Positions 1-6,405 are shown, counted from the stretch's first letter. The stretch is DNA of 6,635 nucleotides from DASUSF01 sp036375275 (GCA_036375275.1 DASUSF010000211.1:1-6635); one strand, 5' to 3'. Program-made: numbers and translations. The notes: a model not told the origin generated them from the letters alone.

Positions 1-1740
1 GTTGTCGCACTCGAATCCGTAGAGCGACCCGAGCATGCAGAACCCCTCGGCGACGATGTTGCCGTTGGGGTCGCGCAGCCGAACGTCGAAGTCGGGCCGC
101 CACTCGTAGAAGCAGCCCGAGAAGAAATCACAGAACAGCCGCGGCTCGCCGTCCAGAATGGTCACCGCGACCGCGAGCGGGGCGCTCGTGTCGTCCACCG
201 GGATCGCGACCTGCGTCGCCGTGCTGCCCGCGACCTGCCCGGTGCCGACGCTGTGGGTCGGGAAAGCCGTCGGCGCGGCCAGTCCCGATGCCGCGGCCGC
301 GACGGCCGCCTCGGCGTCGATCAGGCCGTGCCCCCAGTCGTTGTCCTCGGTGCCGCCGCCGGCATTGGGGCCGCGATCCTGCGCGGTGCTCTGCAGCAAG
401 GTCTTGACCGCGGCCGGGGACAGCGTCGGATCGGCGTGCAGCATCAGCGCCACCGTTCCCGCGGTGAAGGGCGCTGCCATCGAGGTGCCACTCAGGCTCG
501 CGTAGCATTCGGGATTGCAGCCGGCCTCGAGGATGGTGCCGGCCCAGAGATCGGGATAGCCGGCGATGACGCTGACGCCGGGTGCCACGATGTCGGGCTT
601 GATGCGGTTGTCGGCCGTCGGGCCGCGGCTCGAGAAGGGGGCGAGGTAGATGCCGTCCGACTCCCCCGCGGGCTCCGCGGATGTGGACCATTCGGCCACC
701 GCGCCGACCGTGATGGCGAGGCGCGCCGCGGCGGGGCTGCTGATGGTGTAGGGACCGGCGCCGCTGTTGCCGGCCGCGACCACGACCACGACACCCTCGC
801 CCACGGCCGCGTCCACCGCCTGGCTCAGGAGATCGGTGCCGTCGGAGCTGCCGACCTCGCCGAGGCTGAGGTTGATCACGCGGACCCCGAGCTGATCGGC
901 GCACCACTCGACGCCGGCGATGACGTCGTCGGTGGTTCCCTGGCCGTTCGCGTCCAGGACCTTGGCCGCATAAAGGGAGGCGCCGGGCGCGACGCCCCGG
1001 TACAGCGCAGCACCCGCCTGATCGCCGCCATCTGGCGCCGTCCCGTCGCCGGCGGCGATCGAGGCGACGTGGGTGCCGTGCCCCTGGTCGTCGTATGGCT
1101 CGAGCGAGGTGCCGACGAAGTCGACGAAAGTGATGTCCTTGCCGTCCAGCTGCTCCTGGTCCGCGAACACGCCGGTGTCGACCACGCAGATGCCGACGCC
1201 GCTGCCGTCGACCCCCGAGCCGCCGGACGCGACCTCGAGCTGCGCGGCATCGACCCCGAAATCGCGCCGCTCCGCCTCGAGGAAGGCGTGGACCGGCGCC
1301 ACCTCCTCGACCCGCACCACGCCCGGCAACCGGGTCAACGCGTTGACCTGCCCCGCCGTGAGCCGCGCGGCAAAGCCCGGGATCAGGTCGTACTCGTGGC
1401 GGAGCTCGACCGTGCCGAGCGCCCGGCGCGCCGCCGCGGCCCGCGCCGGCGTCGTGAACGCGGCGATCACGTCGAACCGCTGGTTCGCGGGTGCGCCTGC
1501 GAGCCGGGCCGCGAGGCCGTCCGCGATGCCGTCGCCGTTCCGGTCGCGCTGATCGGGGCCAGGCTCGACCTCGCGCGCGGCCGGCACATCGGGCACGGGC
1601 ACGAGGCGCCCCGATCGGCCGGCGGGCGGTGGATCCGTCGGCTCAAGTCCGGCCGGCGCGTCGAGCAGCGACTCCGCGAGCGCCGGAGCGGACAAGAGGG
1701 CCAAGGCGAGCAAAGGAGCGAGCGGAGAAAGGCGGCGCAT
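1..1740 (-). CDS. Secreted subtilisin-family (S8) serine protease, 3' end beyond window
   Basis: Predicted exported endopeptidase with an autocleaved pro-region. The frame is open from the ATG at 1740 to base 1 (580 codons, no stop), so the C-terminus is missing. Visible in order: signal peptide, residues 1-22, ending in a SAPALA cleavage site; EF-hand/thrombospondin-3-like loop DRNGDGIAD (66-74); I9-like propeptide (about 88-153); S8 catalytic domain (about 175-485). Active-site residues are Asp188 (CVVDTGV), His224 (GHGTHVAS), oxyanion Asn325 (AAGNSG) and Ser420 (GTSMAAP), so it should be active. A beta-rich region starting near 500 contains FDVRLRDPNGNIVAEG, reminiscent of PPC/P-like C-terminal domains of secreted subtilases. 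Cys408 and Cys412 lie just before the catalytic Ser; Cys537, 543, 568 and 578 are in the C-terminal part. I chose the ATG at 1740 because GAAGAGG ends 9 nt upstream; the in-frame ATG at 1749 directly abuts that motif. The target protein is unknown. Family assignment is very secure; the domain edges are estimates. Confidence 0.95.
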   Translation of the reverse strand, partial: MRRLSPLAPLLALALLSAPALAESLLDAPAGLEPTDPPPAGRSGRLVPVPDVPAAREVEPGPDQRDRNGDGIADGLAARLAGAPANQRFDVIAAFTTPARAAAARRALGTVELRHEYDLIPGFAARLTAGQVNALTRLPGVVRVEEVAPVHAFLEAERRDFGVDAAQLEVASGGSGVDGSGVGICVVDTGVFADQEQLDGKDITFVDFVGTSLEPYDDQGHGTHVASIAAGDGTAPDGGDQAGAALYRGVAPGASLYAAKVLDANGQGTTDDVIAGVEWCADQLGVRVINLSLGEVGSSDGTDLLSQAVDAAVGEGVVVVVAAGNSGAGPYTISSPAAARLAITVGAVAEWSTSAEPAGESDGIYLAPFSSRGPTADNRIKPDIVAPGVSVIAGYPDLWAGTILEAGCNPECYASLSGTSMAAPFTAGTVALMLHADPTLSPAAVKTLLQSTAQDRGPNAGGGTEDNDWGHGLIDAEAAVAAAASGLAAPTAFPTHSVGTGQVAGSTATQVAIPVDDTSAPLAVAVTILDGEPRLFCDFFSGCFYEWRPDFDVRLRDPNGNIVAEGFCMLGSLYGFECDN

Positions 1741-1749
1741 CGGTCTCAT

Positions 1750-1756
1750 CCTCTTC
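1750..1756 (-). promoter_or_regulatory. Ribosome binding site deciding the protease start
   Basis: On the minus strand GAAGAGG lies 9 nt upstream of the ATG at 1740 but 0 nt upstream of the in-frame ATG at 1749. The spacing favours the shorter protein, which also begins directly with a standard signal peptide (MRR followed by a hydrophobic stretch). Confidence 0.55.
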
Positions 1757-1947
1757 GATCAATTCGACGATCAAAGCGGGCCGACCTCACCCCCGACCCG
1801 CGGACCGGGCCGGTGACGGGAGCGAGATTCCCATCTTCACAATGTAGATGAAGTGGATCAGGAAGATCTAGGAAAATCGGGGCGAGGTCGATGCGCTCTG
1901 ATGACGATGCCTGATTGAGATGCGAGGTCTGGTTGCCCGGCCCGCCG

Positions 1948-1964
1948 GAGAGGCCACGCCTCTC
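1948..1964. repeat. Inverted repeat, 7-bp arms, 3-nt loop
   Basis: GAGAGGC and GCCTCTC (1948-1954 and 1958-1964) are perfect reverse complements separated by CAC. There is no T-run on either side. It could be a hairpin in the protease leader or part of a small palindromic element shared with the two repeats further right. It is short enough to arise by chance in GC-rich DNA. Confidence 0.35.
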
Positions 1965-1996
1965 TCTTCGAGGCCTCGGCGCCACGCCCGTAGTCG

Positions 1997-2020
1997 CGGG
2001 CGGGCGCATCCGCCCGCCCG
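1997..2020. repeat. Perfect 10-bp inverted repeat with 4-nt loop
   Basis: CGGGCGGGCG at 1997-2006 is the exact reverse complement of CGCCCGCCCG at 2011-2020, separated by CATC. All stem pairs are G-C, so the RNA or single-stranded DNA hairpin would be very stable. No T-run follows in either direction. Possible roles are a second terminator for the aminotransferase transcript, a barrier hairpin protecting mRNA, or one copy of a dispersed intergenic palindrome. The structure itself is certain; the role is inference. Confidence 0.6.
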
Positions 2021-2072
2021 GGAAGAAGGTGGATGCTCGTCAGGCCGGACCCAGGGGCAGCCGAAGGTACGA

Positions 2073-2097
2073 CGGGGTCGGGCAGCCGCCGACCCCG
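2073..2097 (-). terminator. Probable terminator hairpin of the aminotransferase gene
   Basis: CGGGGTCGG (2073-2081) and CCGACCCCG (2089-2097) are perfect 9-bp arms around a 7-nt loop. Read on the minus strand, the hairpin begins 25 nt after the TGA of the aminotransferase (2123-2125), the expected place for a transcription terminator. It is followed by TCGTACCTTC rather than a strong T-run, so an intrinsic terminator of the high-GC type or an mRNA 3' stabiliser are both possible. Confidence 0.5.
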
Positions 2098-2122
2098 CGG
2101 TGAAGAAGGGTTCCGGCCGCGC

Positions 2123-3472
2123 TCAGGCGAGCATGTCGCGTACGGTCTTCTCGAACAGGTCGAACATCTTGTCGAGGTCGGCGCTCTTGGCGACGAGCGG
2201 CGGCGAGAACTCGAACACGTCCATCGCCACCCGGGTCATCAGCCCGTTCTCGAAGCAGGCCTTCATCAGCTCGAAGCCGCGCTTGCCGGGCTGTCCCTCC
2301 ATCGGCGCGAACTCGACCGCCGCCATCAGCCCGATGTTCCGGCAGTCGATCACCTGCGGCAGGTCGCGGCAGGCGTGGATCCGGTCCTCGAAATGCTGCT
2401 CGATCTCGCGCACGTGCTCGAAGACCCCTTCTTCCTTGTAGGCCTCGAGGGCAGCGATGCCGGCCGCGGCCGCGACCGGGTGGCCGGAGTAGGTGTAGCC
2501 GTGGAACAGCTCGATGACGTGCTCGGGCCCCTTCATGAAGGCCTGGTAGATCTCGTCCTTGGCCGCGACCGCGCCCATCGGGACGTGGGCCGAGGTCAGG
2601 CCCTTGGCCATGGTGATCATGTCCGGGACGACGCCGAAGCGCTCGGCGGCGGTGGCGTGACCGAGCCGCCCCCAGGCGGTGATCACCTCGTCGAAGATGA
2701 GCAGGATGTCATGCCTGGTGCAGATCTCGCGCAACCGCTCGAGGTAGCCGACCGGCGGCGGGTAGACTCCGACCGACCCCGCGACCGGCTCCACGATCAC
2801 CGCCGCGATGGTCGAGGGGTCGTGGAGCGCGCAGAGCCGCTCGAGGTCGTCGGCCAGCTCCCGGCCGTGCTCCGGCAGGCCGCGGGTGAAGGCGTTCCGC
2901 TCGAGGTCGAGGGTGTGGCGGATGTGGTCGACGCCACCGAGCATGGGACCGAAGGTGCGGCGGTTAGCGACCATGCCGCCGACCGACATGCCGCCGAAGC
3001 CGACGCCGTGGTAGGCGCGCTCGCGACCGATCAGGCGGATGCGCTGGCCTTCGCCCCGCGCCCGATGGTAAGCGAGAGCAATCTTTAGAGCGCTATCAGC
3101 GGCTTCTGACCCCGAGTTGCAGAAAAAGATGCGATTGAGGCCGGTTGGCATCTCGTGGGCGACCCGGGACGCGAGCTCGAACACCGGGGTGTGCCCGAAC
3201 TGGAAGGTCGGCGCGAAGTCGAGGGTCGCGACCGCCTTCTGCACCGCCTCCACCACCTTCGGATGGCAGTGGCCGAGGTTGGCGCACCACAGCCCGGCCG
3301 AGCTGTCGAGGATGTCGCGGCCGTCCGGCGTCTTGTAGTAGAGCCCCTTGGCGCGCGCGACCATGCGCGGATGCTGCTTGAACTGGCGGTTCGGCGTGAA
3401 CGGCTGCCAGAACGATTCGAGGTCGTTCGGCATCGGCGTGGTGTCGTCCCTGCGCCGCAGCATGTCGAGCAT
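2123..3472 (-). CDS. Omega-amino acid/beta-alanine:pyruvate aminotransferase (class III, PLP-dependent)
   Basis: Cytoplasmic transaminase predicted to move the amino group of an omega-amino acid or amine to pyruvate, giving alanine. The 449-residue length fits the class III (fold type I) family, and its sequence resembles characterised beta-alanine:pyruvate transaminases throughout. Visible elements: FWQPFTPNRQF near the N-terminus (about 21-31), NSGSEAAD phosphate-binding motif (119-126), AYHG (153-156), VEPVAGSVGVYPPPVGYLERLREIC, FDEV with the Asp261 that contacts the PLP pyridine nitrogen, TMAKG with the Schiff-base Lys290, HGYTYSGHP, and Arg414 in TRVAMD, the position of the carboxylate-binding arginine in this group. 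I start at the ATG at 3472, which has GGGAGGG 4 nt upstream; the open frame extends to an ATG at 3568 but those 32 residues are low-complexity and lie outside the family, and an ATG at 3433 would also be viable. It appears monocistronic, with a hairpin just after the stop. The actual amine substrate (beta-alanine, GABA, putrescine or another) cannot be read from sequence. Confidence 0.93.
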   Translation of the reverse strand: MLDMLRRRDDTTPMPNDLESFWQPFTPNRQFKQHPRMVARAKGLYYKTPDGRDILDSSAGLWCANLGHCHPKVVEAVQKAVATLDFAPTFQFGHTPVFELASRVAHEMPTGLNRIFFCNSGSEAADSALKIALAYHRARGEGQRIRLIGRERAYHGVGFGGMSVGGMVANRRTFGPMLGGVDHIRHTLDLERNAFTRGLPEHGRELADDLERLCALHDPSTIAAVIVEPVAGSVGVYPPPVGYLERLREICTRHDILLIFDEVITAWGRLGHATAAERFGVVPDMITMAKGLTSAHVPMGAVAAKDEIYQAFMKGPEHVIELFHGYTYSGHPVAAAAGIAALEAYKEEGVFEHVREIEQHFEDRIHACRDLPQVIDCRNIGLMAAVEFAPMEGQPGKRGFELMKACFENGLMTRVAMDVFEFSPPLVAKSADLDKMFDLFEKTVRDMLA

Positions 3473-3476
3473 CAGG

Positions 3477-3483
3477 CCCTCCC
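3477..3483 (-). promoter_or_regulatory. Strong Shine-Dalgarno deciding the aminotransferase start
   Basis: GGGAGGG on the minus strand ends 4 nt before the ATG at 3472. No comparable motif precedes the ATG at 3433 at a good distance. This supports a 449-residue protein rather than the 481-residue open frame. Confidence 0.65.
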
Positions 3484-3610
3484 GGTTCGTCGTGCCCGCC
3501 GCCTGCGCGGCAGTGGTGTTCGATGCGGGCCCCAGGATACGCGCGGCCGGACGGCGTGGCGAGGGCAATGCCGGGTGGCTCGGGTGCGCGGGAGCGCGCG
3601 CCGGCGGGAG

Positions 3611-4006
3611 TCAGTCCCGGACCAGGCCGACCACCAGGGAGACCTGCTGCGAGCGATCGGGCGGCTTGAGCGGCTGCGGCGCCGGGCTCATGAACAGGAT
3701 CCGTTCTCCGAGGGTGATCACGGCCTCGAGCGCGTAGGCGCCAGCTTCATCGACCGCGTCCGGATCGTAGCTGAGCACGAATGGGATCGGCGGCGCCATC
3801 CGGTCCTGGACGGTGGTTTCAGCGACCACCTCGCCCGGGTCGCCGGCCGCGGCCACCTCGATCAGCCGGACCGTCGTCTCCGCGCCAGGGGGCAGGCGAA
3901 GCCCCTCCCGATAGGCGACGAGCCCGCTGATCGTGACCGGCTCGGCCGCCACCGGCGCGGCCACGGCCACCATCAGCGCGAGGACGAGGAGTGGCAGGGC
4001 GCGCAT
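3611..4006 (-). CDS. Exported YbaY/YscW-family protein
   Basis: Small envelope protein of 131 residues. Residues 1-21 form a signal peptide (MRALPLLVLALMVAVAAPVAA) with an alanine-rich cleavage site. The mature part follows the YbaY/YscW (type III secretion pilotin-like) pattern: VTISGLVAYREGLRLPPGA, VRLIEVA, GEVVAETTV, then IPFVLSYDPDAVDEAGAYALEAVI and ILFMS. This is a single beta-sandwich domain. Family members are often lipoproteins, but no cysteine follows the signal peptide, so this one should be a soluble periplasmic protein. The biochemical role of the family outside type III secretion is poorly defined, and no secretion genes are nearby. The start is supported by GGAGG 4 nt upstream (4011-4015). 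It lies 114 bp downstream of the anti-sigma gene in the same direction, with its own candidate promoter, so co-regulation by the sigma factor is possible but unproven. Confidence 0.85.
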   Translation of the reverse strand: MRALPLLVLALMVAVAAPVAAEPVTISGLVAYREGLRLPPGAETTVRLIEVAAAGDPGEVVAETTVQDRMAPPIPFVLSYDPDAVDEAGAYALEAVITLGERILFMSPAPQPLKPPDRSQQVSLVVGLVRD

Positions 4007-4044
4007 TCAGCCTCCGCGGCACCATCGTGGTCCGGCAGGTCCGG

Positions 4045-4073
4045 ATGATGGCGCAGCGGCGCCCTTTTCGCAA
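4045..4073 (-). promoter_or_regulatory. Candidate promoter of the YbaY-like gene
   Basis: On the minus strand TTGCGA (4068-4073) and CATCAT (4045-4050) are 17 bp apart; each matches 4 of 6 positions of the sigma-70 consensus. The position, about 40 bp before the start codon, is plausible. The spacer contains the dyad GGCGC-CGCT-GCGCC, and just downstream is a direct repeat (GGTCCGG at 4029-4035 and 4038-4044). In GC-rich DNA such matches are weak evidence. Confidence 0.3.
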
Positions 4074-4087
4074 TCCGAGGTCCAGAA

Positions 4088-4120
4088 CCCGGGCGGGGCC
4101 GGGCGGCGGCCGCGGCCGCG
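4088..4120. repeat. 33-bp pure G/C run with 14-bp palindrome after the anti-sigma stop
   Basis: Every base from 4088 to 4120 is G or C. It ends next to the anti-sigma stop codon and includes the perfect palindrome GCGGCCGCGGCCGC (4106-4119), which is two overlapping GCGGCCGC octamers. It may act as a transcription end signal or mRNA 3' structure for the sigma/anti-sigma operon; there is no T-run next to it. Confidence 0.4.
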
Positions 4121-5008
4121 TCAGGTCGCGCCCTTCTCCGTCGCCTGGTCGACCGGCGCCGCCGGCGTGATGCTCGGGATCTGGAGCTGCTCCTGCACCA
4201 GCTTCGCCGTCGCCAGCAGCTGCTCGCGGTCCATCTGCCCGATCAGCGCGTAGGCGAGGCCGCCCGTGGCCCAGTAGACGAGGCTCACCCCGCCGGTCTC
4301 GCCGCCGTAGCGCACGGTGTCCTCGTGCCAGCCGCTGAGGCTGCCGCTCGGCATCGGGAAGCGCCCGCGGATGTAGAGCGTGATCCGCTGTCCGGCCTCG
4401 CCCTCGTACATCAGCTGTCCGGCCGGCCGCCCGGACGACGGCAGCAGCCGCCCGCCCACCAGCCGCAGGCCGACAGCCTGCAGGCTCGGGGCCTGGATCG
4501 TGGTCCCGAGCCGGTCCGACAGCCAGAGCAGGAGGGTATCCTCCTGATCGGCGCCGAACTCGACCGGGTGGCGGCCGTCGATGGTGTAGACGGCGTGCGC
4601 CTGAGCGGCGTTCCGGGCGAAGCTCGAGGCCTCGCTCTCCACTCCGGCAGGTGACATCCGGTCGTTCAGGGACCAGCCCGCGAAGCCGCTGGCGAGCGCG
4701 AGGGCGATCAGCGCTGCGGCGCGCATGGCCTGACCAGGTCCCGCGAGGCCGCTGAACGCGCCGCTGCGTCCCGCCTCGGGATGCACGTAGCGTCCCACCC
4801 GGAGCCTCGCCGGCAGCGGCTCGTGCAGCACCTCGTCGTAGGTCAGGTGCATCGCCTCGTTGAGCGCACGGTAGTCGCTCGCCCGGGCGGCCTGGTCGGG
4901 CGACGCCGCGAGGTTGGCCATGGCCGCCCGACGCCGGTCGGGGGGCAGATGGCCGTCGACGAAGGCGTGAAGGTCGGCCTCGTCGATCTCAGGCCGATTG
5001 TCCGTCAT
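4121..5008 (-). CDS. Membrane anti-sigma factor for the adjacent ECF sigma
   Basis: Predicted inner-membrane protein that binds and inactivates the sigma factor encoded immediately upstream, releasing it on an envelope signal. Of 295 residues, 1-75 form a cytoplasmic anti-sigma domain (IDEADLHAFVDGHLPPDRR, then a helix rich in A, D and R), followed by one membrane helix at about 95-114 (AMRAAALIALALASGFAGWS) and a periplasmic domain. The latter has the pattern common to proteobacterial anti-sigma proteins: WLSDRLGTTIQAPSL, GLRLVGGRLLPSSGRPAGQLMYEG, ITLYIRG, and VYWATGGLAYALIG. The zinc-binding H-x3-C-x2-C motif of ZAS-type anti-sigmas is absent; the protein has no cysteine at all, so it is unlikely to sense thiol oxidation through zinc loss. 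The ATG overlaps the sigma stop as ATGA, implying translational coupling. No protease or signal that releases the sigma is visible here. Confidence 0.88.
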   Translation of the reverse strand: MTDNRPEIDEADLHAFVDGHLPPDRRRAAMANLAASPDQAARASDYRALNEAMHLTYDEVLHEPLPARLRVGRYVHPEAGRSGAFSGLAGPGQAMRAAALIALALASGFAGWSLNDRMSPAGVESEASSFARNAAQAHAVYTIDGRHPVEFGADQEDTLLLWLSDRLGTTIQAPSLQAVGLRLVGGRLLPSSGRPAGQLMYEGEAGQRITLYIRGRFPMPSGSLSGWHEDTVRYGGETGGVSLVYWATGGLAYALIGQMDREQLLATAKLVQEQLQIPSITPAAPVDQATEKGAT

Positions 5009-5559
5009 GGCACCATCCGCAACTTCGTGGTCCGTTCCGCGGGGCGCACGTTCCGTTCGTAGGACAAGAGACGCCGCAGCGCCTCCCGCCCACGGTGCAG
5101 GCGCGACATCACCGTGCCCACTGGTACCTCGAGGACGTCAGCCACCTGCTTGTAGTCCATCCCTTCCAACCCGACTAAGAGCAGAACCTGTCGCTGCGCT
5201 TCGGGAAGTGTTTTAAGGGCCTTCGCCAAGTCCCTGATTTCTAACGAATGCTCCTGTGTCGATGGCGTCCCCTGCTCAGGCTGGTCCTCCAGCGGGTCCT
5301 GGAACTCCCCCCGGACGAAGCGGCGGCGCTGGTTGTTCACGTGAATGTTGTGGAGGATCGTGAACATCCACGCCCGCATGTTCGTGCCGGGCTTCCACAT
5401 GTGCTGCCGCGACAACGCCCGCAGCAGCGTCTCCTGAACGAGGTCGTCGGCTCTCGCCGGATCGCCGAGCAGCGCCCGGGCGTACCGCCTGAGCTTCGGA
5501 ATCTGCTGAGTGATCAGTTCCTCGGCGTCGGTCACAACGCTGCCATCAGCCCGATCCAT
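5005..5559 (-). CDS. ECF-type RNA polymerase sigma factor
   Basis: 184-residue sigma-70 family protein of the extracytoplasmic-function class, with only regions 2 and 4. Region 2 (about 15-80) has the typical YARALLGDPARADDLVQETL helix and the -10-recognition stretch TNMRAWMFTILHNIHVNNQRR. A short acidic/polar linker (about 86-106) precedes region 4 (about 111-165), with LPEAQRQVLLLVGLEGMDYK and the helix-turn-helix QVADVLEVPVGTVMSRLHRGREALRR contacting the -35 element. A basic tail of about 19 residues follows. It should direct RNA polymerase to a small regulon and is held inactive by the membrane protein encoded next, with which it shares a 4-bp overlap. Start: the ATG at 5559 has only a weak GGCGG-type ribosome site; a GTG at codon 9 is an alternative. 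The ECF subgroup was not determined. Codon use is less GC3-biased than in the flanking genes, especially in the segment 5161-5280. Confidence 0.95.
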   Translation of the reverse strand: MDRADGSVVTDAEELITQQIPKLRRYARALLGDPARADDLVQETLLRALSRQHMWKPGTNMRAWMFTILHNIHVNNQRRRFVRGEFQDPLEDQPEQGTPSTQEHSLEIRDLAKALKTLPEAQRQVLLLVGLEGMDYKQVADVLEVPVGTVMSRLHRGREALRRLLSYERNVRPAERTTKLRMVP

Positions 5560-5712
5560 CCTGCCGCCGGCCGCGCTGTGCCGCTTCAGGCTCTAGGTGT
5601 GGTTTCACGGACGCAAACACGTCCCCTATCTGAATATTCCGGCTCTTCAAGCCCTGAGTGAAGAAAGTCTCCGGAGCCCGACCCGGCTGTGGCGCGACGG
5701 CAACATCCGGTC
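5560..5712. other. Gap between livF and the sigma factor gene
   Basis: The gap holds no gene. The livF-proximal half (5676-5712) lacks a convincing terminator; the small palindrome CTCCGGAG near 5670-5677 followed on the minus strand by ACTTTCTTC is the only hint. The sigma-proximal half is described as a probable promoter region. If no terminator is used, some transcription of the sigma operon could come from the liv operon. Confidence 0.4.
5586..5675 (-). promoter_or_regulatory. Probable promoter/operator region of the sigma/anti-sigma operon
   Basis: The 153-bp gap between livF and the sigma gene contains an AT-richer segment, unusual for this window. On the minus strand it includes CCGGAAT (5636-5642), resembling the GGAAY -35 core of ECF promoters, and a CGTG at 5618-5621, but their spacing (14 bp) is shorter than the usual 15-17. 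An inverted repeat GGACG-N6-CGTCC (5609-5613/5620-5624) and a TTGAAG (5645-5650) are alternatives for regulator or sigma-70 recognition. That a promoter lies here is likely; which elements are used is not clear. Confidence 0.35.

Positions 5713-6397
<685 letters not shown>

Positions 6398-6405
<8 letters not shown>

Larger units (their letters stand above)
1741..2122. other. Non-coding gap between aminotransferase and protease genes
   Basis: This 382-bp stretch holds no gene I can support. Its right half (about 1940-2100) contains three perfect inverted repeats, annotated separately. The part nearest the protease includes a noticeably AT-richer patch (about 1829-1882), the most likely place for the protease promoter, but I cannot assign convincing -35 and -10 hexamers there. 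A minus-strand open frame of 87 codons at 1746-2009 has no recognisable motifs or family resemblance and crosses two of the inverted repeats, so I treat it as chance. Confidence 0.6.

Noticed and set aside
128..907. 259-codon minus-strand frame within the protease
   Set aside because: It is a shifted-frame shadow of the protease, with Arg/Gly-rich low-complexity translation and no motifs.
253..1851. 532-codon open frame on the plus strand
   Set aside because: It lies opposite the protease, whose active-site motifs are unmistakable. The translation is rich in Arg, Gly and Asp with no domain pattern, as expected from the complement of GC3-saturated codons.
1746..2009. 87-codon minus-strand open frame before the protease
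   Set aside because: No recognisable family, no ribosome site that I can see, and it crosses two inverted repeats and the likely promoter region.
2033..3088. 351-codon plus-strand open frame
   Set aside because: It is antisense to the aminotransferase and its translation shows only composition-driven repeats; no family pattern.
3473..3568. 32-residue N-terminal extension of the aminotransferase
   Set aside because: The residues are low-complexity and outside the family alignment, and a strong ribosome site precedes the ATG at 3472 instead.
3155..4048. 297-codon plus-strand open frame
   Set aside because: It spans the 5' part of the aminotransferase, a gap and the YbaY-like gene on the opposite strand, with no domain pattern.
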